A stretch of 64,000 nucleotides of DNA from Amycolatopsis anabasis (GTDB lineage Bacteria > Actinomycetota > Actinomycetes > Mycobacteriales > Pseudonocardiaceae): the NCBI RefSeq assembly GCF_009765355.1, contig NZ_VTHK01000007.1, forward strand, positions 124,001 through 188,000. Reading direction: 5' to 3'. Every line of letters starts with the position of its first letter. Positions within the stretch are counted from its first letter, which is position 1. The translations under genes were made by a program, and so were the position numbers. Positions 8,366 through 16,751 of this stretch are shown piece after piece. Under the pieces are notes generated by a model. That model did not search any database and was not told the DNA's origin. It was given only the letters and a program-made list of their open reading frames with translations.

Positions 8366-10081
8366 ATGCGCGTGCGGACCGGGGTACTGGCGGTGGCGCT
8401 GGTCGTCGCGGCGACGGTCTCGCCGGGAGCCGCCCAGGCCGAGCAGTCCGATCAAGCGGGGCGGTGTTCCGGACCGGTCCGCCCGGCGCCGCTGATCGCA
8501 ATCGAAGCGTGCGACTCGCCCGCGCGGATCGTGCGCAAGGCGGCGAACGTGGTGCCGACCCCGCAACAACTCGCGTACCAGCGCCGCGAAGTCACCGCGT
8601 TCACCCATTTCGGCATGAACACGTTCACCGATCTGGAATGGGGCAAGGGAACCGAACCGGAATCCCGGTTCGCGCCGCGCGAACTCGACATCGACCAGTG
8701 GATGCGGGCCTACCGCGCGGCCGGTGCCCAGCAGGTGATGCTGACCGTCAAGCACCACGACGGTTTCGTGCTCTACCCGTCCCGCTACACCAACCACTCC
8801 GTGCTGGCCAGCCCGTGGTGGCTCGATCCCGCCTGCGCGAACCCCGAACCCGTGCACCGGGCACGCGAACGCGCCGAGGCCGCCCGCGCCGATCATCCGG
8901 ACGCCTACTGGCAGGTGCGCGACGCCGGATGCCGCAACGCGCGGGGTGACGTGTTCCGCGAGTACGTCCGCGCGGCCCGCGCCGCCGGGCTGAAGGTCGG
9001 CGTGTACCTCTCCCCCGCCGACGGCTCCGAACTGCCCAAGAGCCGGGTCGACGACCAGGGCCGCCCGCCGGCCGGGCAGGCCCGGTACGCGGGCGGCGGC
9101 CCGGCCGTGCCCCGGACCATCCCCACCCTGGTCGCGGGCGACGACCGCGCCGGGAAACCGTTGCCCCGCTTCAACTACACGGTCAACGACTACAACGCGT
9201 ACTTCCTCAACCAGATCTACGAGGTGCTCACCGAGTACGGCGCGATCGACGAGTTCTGGCTGGACGGCGCCAATCCGTGGAAGGACGAGGGCCTGGTCGA
9301 GGACTACGACTTCACCGCCTACTACGACCTCATCCACGCGCTGGCGCCGCGGGCGGTGATCTTCCAGTCCGCGGCCGGGGTCCGCTGGGTCGGCAACGAG
9401 AAGGGCATCGCCCGGGAAACCGAGTACAGCCCGGTCGCGATGACCGCGGATCCCCGGACCGACTACGCGGAGTGGACCTATCTCGGTGGCGCCGAGGCCG
9501 CCGATCTCGGCTCGCGCTCGGCGCTGACCAACCCGAAAACCCGATACATCGGATGGATGCCCGCCGAGGCGGACGTCTCGATCCGGCCCGGCTGGTTCTA
9601 CCACGCCACCCAGCGGCCGAAGAGCGCGGCGGAGCTGGTCGATCTGTACCGCCGCAGCGTCGGGCGCAACGCCACCCTGTTGCTCAACGTCCCGCCCGGC
9701 CCGGACGGCCGGATCGCCGACGCGGACCTCGGCTCGCTCACCGCCTTCGGAAAGTCCATCGCGGACACTTACCGGGACCCGAACCTGCTGCGCCGCCCGG
9801 CGAGGGCCGACGTCGTGGTGCACACCGGTGGCCGGACGTTCGACCAGATCGCCCTCGGCGAGGACCTCACGCGTGGCCAGCGGATCGAACAGGTCACCGT
9901 GGACGGGCTGGTGCACGGCTCCTGGCAGCGATTGGCCCAGGCCACCACGGTCGGCGCGAAACGCATTCTGGTGCTGCCCAAGGAAGTCACCGCGCAGCAG
10001 CTGCGCATCCGGGTGCCGCGGGCCCGGGCGGAACCGTGGCTGGCGCACGTCAGCGTGCACCGCACGGTCCCGCCCGCCTAG
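8366..10081 (+). CDS. Secreted alpha-L-fucosidase, glycoside hydrolase family 29
   Basis: 571 residues. ATG at 8366 follows GAGGAGG by five bases and opens a signal peptide (MRVRTGVLAVALVVAATVSP, cleavage near AQA). The GH29 barrel shows FTHFGMNTFTDLEWG, VKHHDGFVLYPSRYT and the nucleophile aspartate in IDEFWLDGANPW. A C-terminal beta-sandwich (about residue 480 onward) is usual for this family. It should remove fucose from glycans outside the cell. It stands alone between the exonuclease and the convergent SWIM gene (3 bp gap), with no sugar transporter or regulator beside it. Confidence 0.88.
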   Translation: MRVRTGVLAVALVVAATVSPGAAQAEQSDQAGRCSGPVRPAPLIAIEACDSPARIVRKAANVVPTPQQLAYQRREVTAFTHFGMNTFTDLEWGKGTEPESRFAPRELDIDQWMRAYRAAGAQQVMLTVKHHDGFVLYPSRYTNHSVLASPWWLDPACANPEPVHRARERAEAARADHPDAYWQVRDAGCRNARGDVFREYVRAARAAGLKVGVYLSPADGSELPKSRVDDQGRPPAGQARYAGGGPAVPRTIPTLVAGDDRAGKPLPRFNYTVNDYNAYFLNQIYEVLTEYGAIDEFWLDGANPWKDEGLVEDYDFTAYYDLIHALAPRAVIFQSAAGVRWVGNEKGIARETEYSPVAMTADPRTDYAEWTYLGGAEAADLGSRSALTNPKTRYIGWMPAEADVSIRPGWFYHATQRPKSAAELVDLYRRSVGRNATLLLNVPPGPDGRIADADLGSLTAFGKSIADTYRDPNLLRRPARADVVVHTGGRTFDQIALGEDLTRGQRIEQVTVDGLVHGSWQRLAQATTVGAKRILVLPKEVTAQQLRIRVPRARAEPWLAHVSVHRTVPPA

Positions 10082-10084
10082 TTG

Positions 10085-10858
10085 TCAGGCGCTCAGCAAG
10101 GCCCGGGCGCGTTCGGCCGCGGCGGCGGCGAGTGCCGCGAGTTCGTCCGCGTCGATCCCCGGCCCGGACGGCACCCGGAGTTCCGCAGCGGACGCGGCGA
10201 CCACGGGCGGCGCGACCGGCAGCGGCGGCACCGGCACGCGGTAGGCCTCGGCGGCCGGGACGCCTTCGCGGGCGGCCGTGGTGTTCCGGCGCTCGAGTTC
10301 GTCGAGCAGTTCCCGCTCGCCGCGCCCGCGGATCAGCAGCAGCAAGAACGGATCCGCGTCCAGCAACCAAGAAGCCTGGTAGGCCAGCGCGGCCGCGTGC
10401 TTGCACGGATGTTCCCAGCCGGGGCAGTCGCATTCCGGTTCGAAGTCCCCGAATCCGGGCAGCAGCCGCACGCCCGCGCCGTCGGCCGATTCGACCAGGT
10501 CCTGCGGCACGTCCCGGTCGAGCAGCGCGGCGACGTGACTCGCCCGCCCCGCCACGCGGTCCAGGAACCGCTCCCACTCGGGAGCGCTCAGCTCCGCGAA
10601 CCGCATCTCGGCGTGGTACGCCGTGAACGGGTCGCCGTCGTGCACCGCCGCGGCGACCCGGCCCGGGCTGACCGTGATGAGGCCGACGTGTCCGGCGTAG
10701 GCGTACTTGCGACCCGTGGTCAGCTGCTGGAGATCCATCGATTCCGACTCCAGCGCTTCGATCCACGCGTTGCCCCACCAGGACGCGGCGAACCGCCCGC
10801 GGCCGCGTTTGCGCGCCGCGAACGCCGGGAAGCTGCGCGCCCGCTCGTCGTAGGTCAA
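10085..10858 (-). CDS. SWIM zinc-finger protein, partner of the SNF2 helicase
   Basis: 257 residues. The zinc-binding SWIM signature is CDCPGWEHPCKH (CxCxnCxH) near residue 150. The N-terminus (FAASWWGNAWIEALE) is characteristic of actinobacterial SWIM proteins encoded beside SNF2 ATPases. I place the start at TTG 10858, which overlaps the helicase stop as TTGA and has AGGAGG five bases upstream; no ATG or GTG fits as well. SWIM fingers bind DNA or proteins, so this is probably a substrate-recognition subunit. The C-terminus is Ala/Glu-rich. Confidence 0.82.
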   Translation of the reverse strand: MTYDERARSFPAFAARKRGRGRFAASWWGNAWIEALESESMDLQQLTTGRKYAYAGHVGLITVSPGRVAAAVHDGDPFTAYHAEMRFAELSAPEWERFLDRVAGRASHVAALLDRDVPQDLVESADGAGVRLLPGFGDFEPECDCPGWEHPCKHAAALAYQASWLLDADPFLLLLIRGRGERELLDELERRNTTAAREGVPAAEAYRVPVPPLPVAPPVVAASAAELRVPSGPGIDADELAALAAAAAERARALLSA

Positions 10859-13575
10859 GGCGTCCTCCTCAGGGTGACCAGCTCGGCCAGTTCGGCATCG
10901 GTCAGTTCGGTGAACGCGGCCTCGCCGCCGCTCAGCACCGCGTCGGCGAGTTCGCGTTTGGACTCCAGCAGCGCGGCGATCCGGTCCTCCAGCGTGCCTT
11001 CGGCGATCAGCCGGTGGACCTGGACCGGCCGGGTCTGCCCGATCCGGTGTGCCCGGTCGGTGGCCTGCTCCTCGACCGCGGGGTTCCACCACCGGTCGTA
11101 GTGCACGACGTGATCGGCCCGGGTGAGGTTGAGTCCGGTCCCGGCCGCCTTGAGCGACAGCAGGAACACCGGCACCCGCCCCTCCTGGAACAGTCGCACC
11201 TGTTCTTCCCGCTGGGCCACCGGCGTGCCCCCGTGCAGCAGCTGGGCGCCGATCCCGCGGTCGCGCAGGTGCCGCTCCAGCAGGCGGGCCATGGTGACGT
11301 ACTGGGTGAACACCAGCACCGCGCCGCCTTCGGCGAGGATCGTGTCCAGCAGTTCGTCGAGCAGTTCGAGCTTGCCGGACCGTCCCGGCAACACGCCCTG
11401 GGGCTGTTTGCGGAAATGCGCCGGATGGTTGCAGATCTGCTTGAGGGCGGTGAGCAGTTTGATGATCAGGCCGCGCCGGGCCAGATCGCGGCTGCCCCGG
11501 ATCTCGGCCAGGGTGTCCCGGACGACGGTTTCGTACAGCGTCACCTGTTCCTCGGTCAGCGCCACCGGATGGTCGGTTTCGGTTTTCGGCGGCAGTTCCG
11601 GCGCGATGCCGGGATCGGTTTTGCGGCGGCGCAGCAGGAACGGTTTGACCAGGCGGGCCAGCCGCCGCGCGGTCTCGGTGTCCTGTCCGGATTCGACCGG
11701 GGCGGCCCAGCGGGCCCGGAACGCGCCGATCCGGCCGAGCAGCCCGGGCGTGGTCCAGTCCAGGATCGTCCAGAGCTCGGAGAGGTTGTTCTCCACGGGC
11801 GTGCCGGTGAGCGCGACCCGCGCGGCGGCGGGAATGGTGCGCAGTGCCTTCGCCGTTCCGGACAGCCGGTTCTTCACGTGCTGTGCCTCGTCCGCGGCGA
11901 TCAGGTCCCACGGCACGGCCGCGAGCCGGTCGGCGTCCAGCCGCATCGTCCCGTAGGTGGTCAGCACGAAACCGTCCCCGACGCCGTCCAGGGTGCGGCC
12001 GGGACCGTGGAACCGCCGGACCGGGGTGCCCGGGGCGAACCGCCGGATTTCGCGTTCCCAGTTGCCGAGCAGCGACGCCGGGCAGAGCACGAGCGTGGGC
12101 CCCGATCCGCGGCACAGGTGCAGGGCGATGAGCATGATCGTCTTGCCGAGCCCCATGTCGTCGGCGAGGCAGCCGCCGAACCCCAGCGCGGTCATCCGGT
12201 CCAGCCAGCGCAGGCCCTGCAGCTGGTAGTCCCGCAACGTCGCGCGCAGGCCGTCCGGCTGGCGCAGCGGTTCCGCGCCCGCCGCGGGTTCCGCGATCCG
12301 GTGGTGCAACGCGCCCAGCCACCCGTCCGCCACGATGCCGGTGGTGCGGCCGTGGAACTCGGTGCTGCCGATCAGCACCGCCGCGAGCGCGTCGAACGGC
12401 CGCAACGCCCCGATTTCCCGCTCCTGCGCCTTGATCGCGAGTTCCGGCGCGATGAGCACCCAGCGCCCGCGCAGCCGCGCGAGCGGGCGCGGCGCCTTGG
12501 CGACGAGGTCCGTCTCCGCCGTGGTGAGCGGTTCGCCGTCGAGCAGGAGCTGCCACTCGACCGGCAGGGGCGGGGCCGTGCGGAAGAACCCTTCGACGTC
12601 CGCGGGCCACGGTTCGGGTGACCGGGCCACCGCCGTCGCGCCGAGCCCGTGGCCGAGGCCGTCGGGCCAGGACACGGTGACCCCGGCGTCGGCGAGCCGC
12701 CGGGCGTCCCCGGCGAGCAGGTCCCCCACCTCGTCGTCGGCGAGCACCAGCGCGTCGGGTACCGCCGCGTCGAGCAGCCGTTCCAGGGGCGGCCAGGTCT
12801 GCGCCGCCTGCCGGACGGCGAGCACGGTGTCCCGGCGCGCCTGCTCGCCGAGCCGGTGTTCGCCGTTCGCCCACAGCTCACCGGCGTCCACGTGCACGGT
12901 CGGATCGGCGAGGCTGTGCACCCGCACCACGGCCCGGAAGGACGCGCTCTCGAAGTCCGCGTCCGGCACCTCCAGCCGCAACGTCAGGCGCATTCCGGCG
13001 TCCCGGCCATACGCGACCGACTCCGACCATTCGCGCAGTTCGGGCACCCAGCGCGGCTCCACCCCGGCGAACGGCGTCCCGCGCGCGCTCGAGCGCACCA
13101 CGCCGTCGGCCACCGCGTCCACGAAGGCCCGCAGCAGCGGATAGCTCTCCGGCAACCGCGGTTCACCCGCCCCGGGCAGGGGAATCGCCCGGCATTCGGG
13201 CGGCATCGCGGCGGCCAGCTCCCGCAGCCGCTCGATGTCGGCCACCTCCAGCGGACCGGCCCGCCACGCGTCGAAGTCACCCGGCGAGACTCCGGGCAGC
13301 AGCCGGCCCCGGGCGACCAGCTCCAGCGCGACCGCCGCCGCGGCGCCCCAGAACTCCAGCGCACGCGCTGCGCCGGACTTGGCCGCCAGCAGCATCGTCA
13401 GCGCCTCGGCCACCGGCACCCGCACGGCGGGGAGATCCACAGTGGACACTCCCGCGCCGTCCGGGACGGTGACGGTCACCGTGCCCGCCGTGCCGATCCC
13501 CGCCGGGCTTTCTTCCCCCCAGAACACCAGGTTCCCCCGGCGAGCCGGATCTCCCGGCTCGAACGTCAACGCCAC
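10855..13575 (-). CDS. SNF2-family DEAD/DEAH helicase (HelZ-like)
   Basis: 906 residues. An N-terminal family region of about 420 residues precedes the ATPase: LADDMGLGKTIM (Walker A), AADEAQHVKN (Walker B), LTGTPVENNLSELW (motif III), then the second RecA lobe with TQYVTMARLLERHL and DRAHRIGQTRPV (motif VI). This is a DNA translocase that remodels or strips proteins from DNA. Start GTG 13575 follows GGGAGGA closely. It is translationally coupled to the SWIM gene. A similar pair in M. tuberculosis (Rv2101/Rv2102, from memory) lies between pafA and prcA, so the pair appears to have moved within the same block. Confidence 0.9.
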   Translation of the reverse strand: MALTFEPGDPARRGNLVFWGEESPAGIGTAGTVTVTVPDGAGVSTVDLPAVRVPVAEALTMLLAAKSGAARALEFWGAAAAVALELVARGRLLPGVSPGDFDAWRAGPLEVADIERLRELAAAMPPECRAIPLPGAGEPRLPESYPLLRAFVDAVADGVVRSSARGTPFAGVEPRWVPELREWSESVAYGRDAGMRLTLRLEVPDADFESASFRAVVRVHSLADPTVHVDAGELWANGEHRLGEQARRDTVLAVRQAAQTWPPLERLLDAAVPDALVLADDEVGDLLAGDARRLADAGVTVSWPDGLGHGLGATAVARSPEPWPADVEGFFRTAPPLPVEWQLLLDGEPLTTAETDLVAKAPRPLARLRGRWVLIAPELAIKAQEREIGALRPFDALAAVLIGSTEFHGRTTGIVADGWLGALHHRIAEPAAGAEPLRQPDGLRATLRDYQLQGLRWLDRMTALGFGGCLADDMGLGKTIMLIALHLCRGSGPTLVLCPASLLGNWEREIRRFAPGTPVRRFHGPGRTLDGVGDGFVLTTYGTMRLDADRLAAVPWDLIAADEAQHVKNRLSGTAKALRTIPAAARVALTGTPVENNLSELWTILDWTTPGLLGRIGAFRARWAAPVESGQDTETARRLARLVKPFLLRRRKTDPGIAPELPPKTETDHPVALTEEQVTLYETVVRDTLAEIRGSRDLARRGLIIKLLTALKQICNHPAHFRKQPQGVLPGRSGKLELLDELLDTILAEGGAVLVFTQYVTMARLLERHLRDRGIGAQLLHGGTPVAQREEQVRLFQEGRVPVFLLSLKAAGTGLNLTRADHVVHYDRWWNPAVEEQATDRAHRIGQTRPVQVHRLIAEGTLEDRIAALLESKRELADAVLSGGEAAFTELTDAELAELVTLRRTP

Positions 13576-13608
13576 AGTCCTCCCATCGTCAGCGTTCGTG
13601 CGGCGTAC

Positions 13609-14061
13609 TCAGTCGACCGGGTCGAAGCGGAAGACCGCGCAGCGACCGGCCAGGGCTTCGAACTCCTCCGGGGATCCGGTCCGCACCAGCCCCGCGTCCT
13701 TCATCATCGACACTCCGGTGGGGATCTCCGCCGGAAAGGCGCGCAGGACTGGGCGTGCGTCCTCTTCGGACAGTTCAGTGAGCCGGACGTGCTCGGCCCT
13801 GCGACCGCAGGACAAGGTGCCGGTACCGGCCGCCCGGGCGTTGCGCACCCAGTCCGCGCCGGGGAACCCGCCCACGACGTACCGGCCGCCTTCGAAGTTC
13901 ATCAACGAGATCGGCGTCGTGCGCGGTTGCCCGGACTTGCGGCCCGGCACGGTCAGCAGGTACATGCCGCCGAGCCGGAAGCCGAGTCGTTGCAGTGCGA
14001 CGAACACCTTGTTCATCGGTTTCAGCCAGCGCGGCGGAGCGATCTTGTTCGGCTGGGTCAA
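13609..14061 (-). CDS. Nitroreductase/DDN-family deazaflavin (F420)-dependent protein
   Basis: 150 residues, the usual size of the split-barrel DDN family. Typical motifs are LTVPGRKSGQPRTTPI and a C-terminal core ending in FRFDPVD. Members bind cofactor F420 and reduce quinones, nitro compounds or other acceptors. The start is TTG 14061 (encoding MTQPNKIAPPRWLKP), eight bases after GGAGG; upstream in-frame codons run into the permease gene. The gene follows the ABC permease by 17 bp and probably shares its transcript, so it may be induced by the same TetR-controlled signal. Confidence 0.8.
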   Translation of the reverse strand: MTQPNKIAPPRWLKPMNKVFVALQRLGFRLGGMYLLTVPGRKSGQPRTTPISLMNFEGGRYVVGGFPGADWVRNARAAGTGTLSCGRRAEHVRLTELSEEDARPVLRAFPAEIPTGVSMMKDAGLVRTGSPEEFEALAGRCAVFRFDPVD

Positions 14062-14078
14062 GTCGGAAACCTCCAGGG

Positions 14079-14906
14079 TCAGCGGGACAGGTTCTGGTAG
14101 CGGCGGACGGAGAGCGGGAAGAAGACCGCGAAGATGAGCAACGGCCAGACGACCGCCATCAGCATGGCGTGCCCGGCGATCCACGAGTCACCACCCGCGC
14201 CGGGGTTGCCGAACAGCTCCCGGGCCGCGGAAACCGTGGACGACAACGGATTCCACTCGGCGATCGTGGCCAGCCAGCTCGGCATGGTGGCCGTGGCGAC
14301 GAACACGTTCGCCAGGAATCCCAGCGGGAATTCGAGGGTGTGCACCACCGTCATCGCTTCCGGCCCCTTGAGGATCAACCCGAGGAAGATGCCCAGCCAC
14401 ACGAACGCGAAGCGCAGGAGCACCAGCAACCCGATCGCCGCGAGCGTTTCGGCGAAGCTGCCGCTCGGCCGCCAGCCGATCGCCAGCCCACAGCCGATCA
14501 TCACCGCGAGGTTCACCAGCGCGAGCGCCATATCCGACAGGCACCGGCCGACGACCACCGCGGACGGCGCCATCGGCATCGAGCGGAACCGGTCGGTGAC
14601 GCCCTTGGCCGCGTCGTTCAGCACCGCGGTCGCGGTCTCCCCGATGCCGAACACGGTGACCATGACGAACATGCCCGGCATCAGGAACTCGCGGTAGTTC
14701 CCGCCGCCCGGCACGATCATCGCGCCGCCGAGCAGGAACGCGAACATCACGGTGATCATCACCGAGAAGAGCAGCCCGAAGACCACCTGCCCGGGTTGCC
14801 GCGCCCAGTGCGCCAGGCCGCGCCGCGTCATCGTCCAGTAGTCGGCCACCGCCCAGCGGATCCGGTCGCCCGGGGTGCGGGGTATCGCGAAGGTCGCCGT
14901 GGTCAA
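14079..14906 (-). CDS. ABC-2 type exporter permease (DrrB-like)
   Basis: 275 residues with about six hydrophobic segments (for example VVFGLLFSVMITVMFAFLLG and LLVLLRFAFVWLGIFLGLIL) and a DrrB-like order, including the loop GVTDRFRSMPMAPSAVVVGR. It forms the membrane part of a drug or lipid exporter with the ATPase encoded upstream. The start is TTG 14906, overlapping the ATPase stop as TTGA with GGAGGTG just upstream, so the two subunits are translationally coupled. Confidence 0.88.
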   Translation of the reverse strand: MTTATFAIPRTPGDRIRWAVADYWTMTRRGLAHWARQPGQVVFGLLFSVMITVMFAFLLGGAMIVPGGGNYREFLMPGMFVMVTVFGIGETATAVLNDAAKGVTDRFRSMPMAPSAVVVGRCLSDMALALVNLAVMIGCGLAIGWRPSGSFAETLAAIGLLVLLRFAFVWLGIFLGLILKGPEAMTVVHTLEFPLGFLANVFVATATMPSWLATIAEWNPLSSTVSAARELFGNPGAGGDSWIAGHAMLMAVVWPLLIFAVFFPLSVRRYQNLSR

Positions 14907-15874
14907 ACCGTCACCTCCACCTTCGGTTGCTCGGCCGGATGCCCGGTGAGCCGCAGGAACACCTCGTCCAGGGTCGGCCTGCGCAAGGCGATGTCCTCCG
15001 CGGCGATTCCCCCGTCGTCCAATGCCCGGACCACCTCGGTCAGCGAGGTCACCCGGTCGGACACCGGCGCGCTGATCGCCCGGGTGTCCGGGCGCACCTC
15101 GGCGTCCGCGCCCGCCACCCGGCCGACGACCTCGGCCGCGGCGGCGAGCTGGCCCGCGTGCCGGAGCACGACGTCGATGCGATCGCCGCCGATCCGGGAC
15201 TTGAGCTCGTCCGGCGTGCCGTTCGCGATCACGCGTCCCCGGTCGATCACCGAGATCTGGTCGGCGAGCTGATCGGCCTCGTCCAGGTACTGCGTGGTGA
15301 GCAGGACCGTCGTGCCCGCGGCCACGAGCGAACGCACGGCCTCCCACACCTCGTTCCGGCCGCGCGGATCGAGGCCGGTGGTCGGCTCGTCGAGGAACAG
15401 CACGCGGGGCGCCAGGATCATCCCGGCGGCCAGATCGAGCCGCCGCCGCATCCCGCCCGAGTAGTCCTTGACCGCCTTGTTCCCGGTGTCCGCCAGGCCG
15501 AACTGCGTCAGCAGCGCGTCCGCCCGCTCGCCCGCCTGCCGCGTGCCCAAGTGGTACAGGCGCGCGAACATCTCCAGGTTCTGCCGTCCACTGAGGACCT
15601 CGTCGACCGCGGCGTGCTGGCCGACCAGCCCGATGCGGTACCGCACCTGCGCCGCCTGGCGGGCCACGTCGAATCCGGCGACCTCGGCGTGGCCGCCGTC
15701 GAACCGCAGCAGGGTCGCCAGGATGCGGACCGTGGTCGTCTTGCCCGCCCCGTTCGGCCCCAGCAGGCCGCACACGGTGCCTTCCGGTACCGCCAGGTCG
15801 ATCCCGGCCGCGGCTTCGGTGTCGCCGTACCGCTTGCGCAGCCCCTCGGCGAGCACCGCGTTTCTGGTGTTCAA
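14903..15874 (-). CDS. ABC exporter ATP-binding protein (DrrA-like)
   Basis: 323 residues. It has Walker A GPNGAGKTT near residue 40, signature YSGGMRRRLDLA near 140, Walker B VLFLDEPTTGLDPRG and a DrrA-type C-terminal extension (RRPTLDEVFLRLTG). The start is taken as TTG 15874, nine bases after AGGGGG, because homology begins at NAVLAEGLRKRYG. Further upstream the frame crosses the promoter and operator region. Expression should be repressed by the divergent TetR protein through the paired sites at 15896-15939. Confidence 0.9.
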   Translation of the reverse strand: MNTRNAVLAEGLRKRYGDTEAAAGIDLAVPEGTVCGLLGPNGAGKTTTVRILATLLRFDGGHAEVAGFDVARQAAQVRYRIGLVGQHAAVDEVLSGRQNLEMFARLYHLGTRQAGERADALLTQFGLADTGNKAVKDYSGGMRRRLDLAAGMILAPRVLFLDEPTTGLDPRGRNEVWEAVRSLVAAGTTVLLTTQYLDEADQLADQISVIDRGRVIANGTPDELKSRIGGDRIDVVLRHAGQLAAAAEVVGRVAGADAEVRPDTRAISAPVSDRVTSLTEVVRALDDGGIAAEDIALRRPTLDEVFLRLTGHPAEQPKVEVTV

Positions 15875-15895
15875 GCCCGTGTTCCCCCTTACCTT

Positions 15896-15939
15896 GTATG
15901 CTGTACGGAGTAACTCTAGCACGACATCGTACGGCGTAC
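15896..15939. promoter_or_regulatory. Twin operator for the divergent TetR repressor
   Basis: Two related imperfect palindromes lie between the ABC operon and tetR: GTATGCTGTAC at 15896-15906 and GTACGGCGTAC at 15929-15939. Their centres are 33 bp apart, about three helical turns. Both fit a GTACGCCGTAC-like consensus. The first also lies just upstream of the ribosome-binding site of the ATPase gene. Binding by TetR_15990 is inferred from position and symmetry. Confidence 0.7.
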
Positions 15940-15989
15940 AGAATTTGTTACCGGCAGAATGGCCGCGTGACGATCGGGGTGGCACCTAG

Positions 15990-16751
15990 ATGACCGAATA
16001 CAGCGGCAGCGGTGATCCGAAACGCAGCATCGAGCTGCTGTGGGGACTTGCGCAACGGCCCAGCCGCGGCCCGAAGGCCCGGCTCACCGTGCAGGAGATC
16101 ACCGCGGCCGCGATCACGGCCGCGGACGCCGACGGGATCGGCGCGCTGTCCATGCGCCGCGTCGCCGAGCAGCTCGGCGTCAGCACCATGTCGCTCTACA
16201 CCTACGTGCCGAGCAAGGCCGAGCTCCTCGACCTCATGATCGACACGGTGAACGGTGACATGGCCCGCCCGGACCAGGTGCCGGACGGGTGGCGGGCGCA
16301 GCTCGAGCAGATCGCCCGGGAGAACGCCGCCCTGTACCACCGGCATCCGTGGTTGCTGCACATCGCCACCGCCCGCCCCCCGCTCGGACCGAACCTGACC
16401 GCGAAGTACGACTACGAACTCCGCGCGCTCGAGGGCATCGGGCTCTCCGACGTGGAGATGGACCTCGTCCTGAGCCTCGTGCTGGGCTACGTGCACGGCG
16501 CCGTCCGGGGCGCGGTCGAAGCCGCCGAAGCCGAACAACGCACCGGGATGACCGACGAGCAGTGGTGGGCGGCGCACGAACCGGTGCTGAGCCAGATCCT
16601 CGACGCCGACCGCTTCCCGACGGCGTCCCGGGTGGGCCAGGCCGCGGGCGAGGCCTACGGCATCTACGACCCGGACCTGGCGTTCGACTTCGGCCTGCAA
16701 CGCGTGCTGGACGGCATCGAAGTCTTCATCCGCTCCCGCGATCAGAAATAG
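15990..16751 (+). CDS. TetR family repressor of the ABC exporter
   Basis: 253 residues. The N-terminal helix-turn-helix covers about residues 30-75 (ITAAAITAADADGIGALSMR then RVAEQLGVSTMSLYTYVPSK), followed by a TetR_C-type ligand-binding domain. It is divergent from the DrrAB-like exporter with twin palindromes between them, the usual arrangement for a drug-sensing repressor that also controls itself. ATG 15990 has GGGGTGG upstream. Its 3' end overlaps the convergent eis-like gene by 10 bp. Confidence 0.9.
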   Translation: MTEYSGSGDPKRSIELLWGLAQRPSRGPKARLTVQEITAAAITAADADGIGALSMRRVAEQLGVSTMSLYTYVPSKAELLDLMIDTVNGDMARPDQVPDGWRAQLEQIARENAALYHRHPWLLHIATARPPLGPNLTAKYDYELRALEGIGLSDVEMDLVLSLVLGYVHGAVRGAVEAAEAEQRTGMTDEQWWAAHEPVLSQILDADRFPTASRVGQAAGEAYGIYDPDLAFDFGLQRVLDGIEVFIRSRDQK

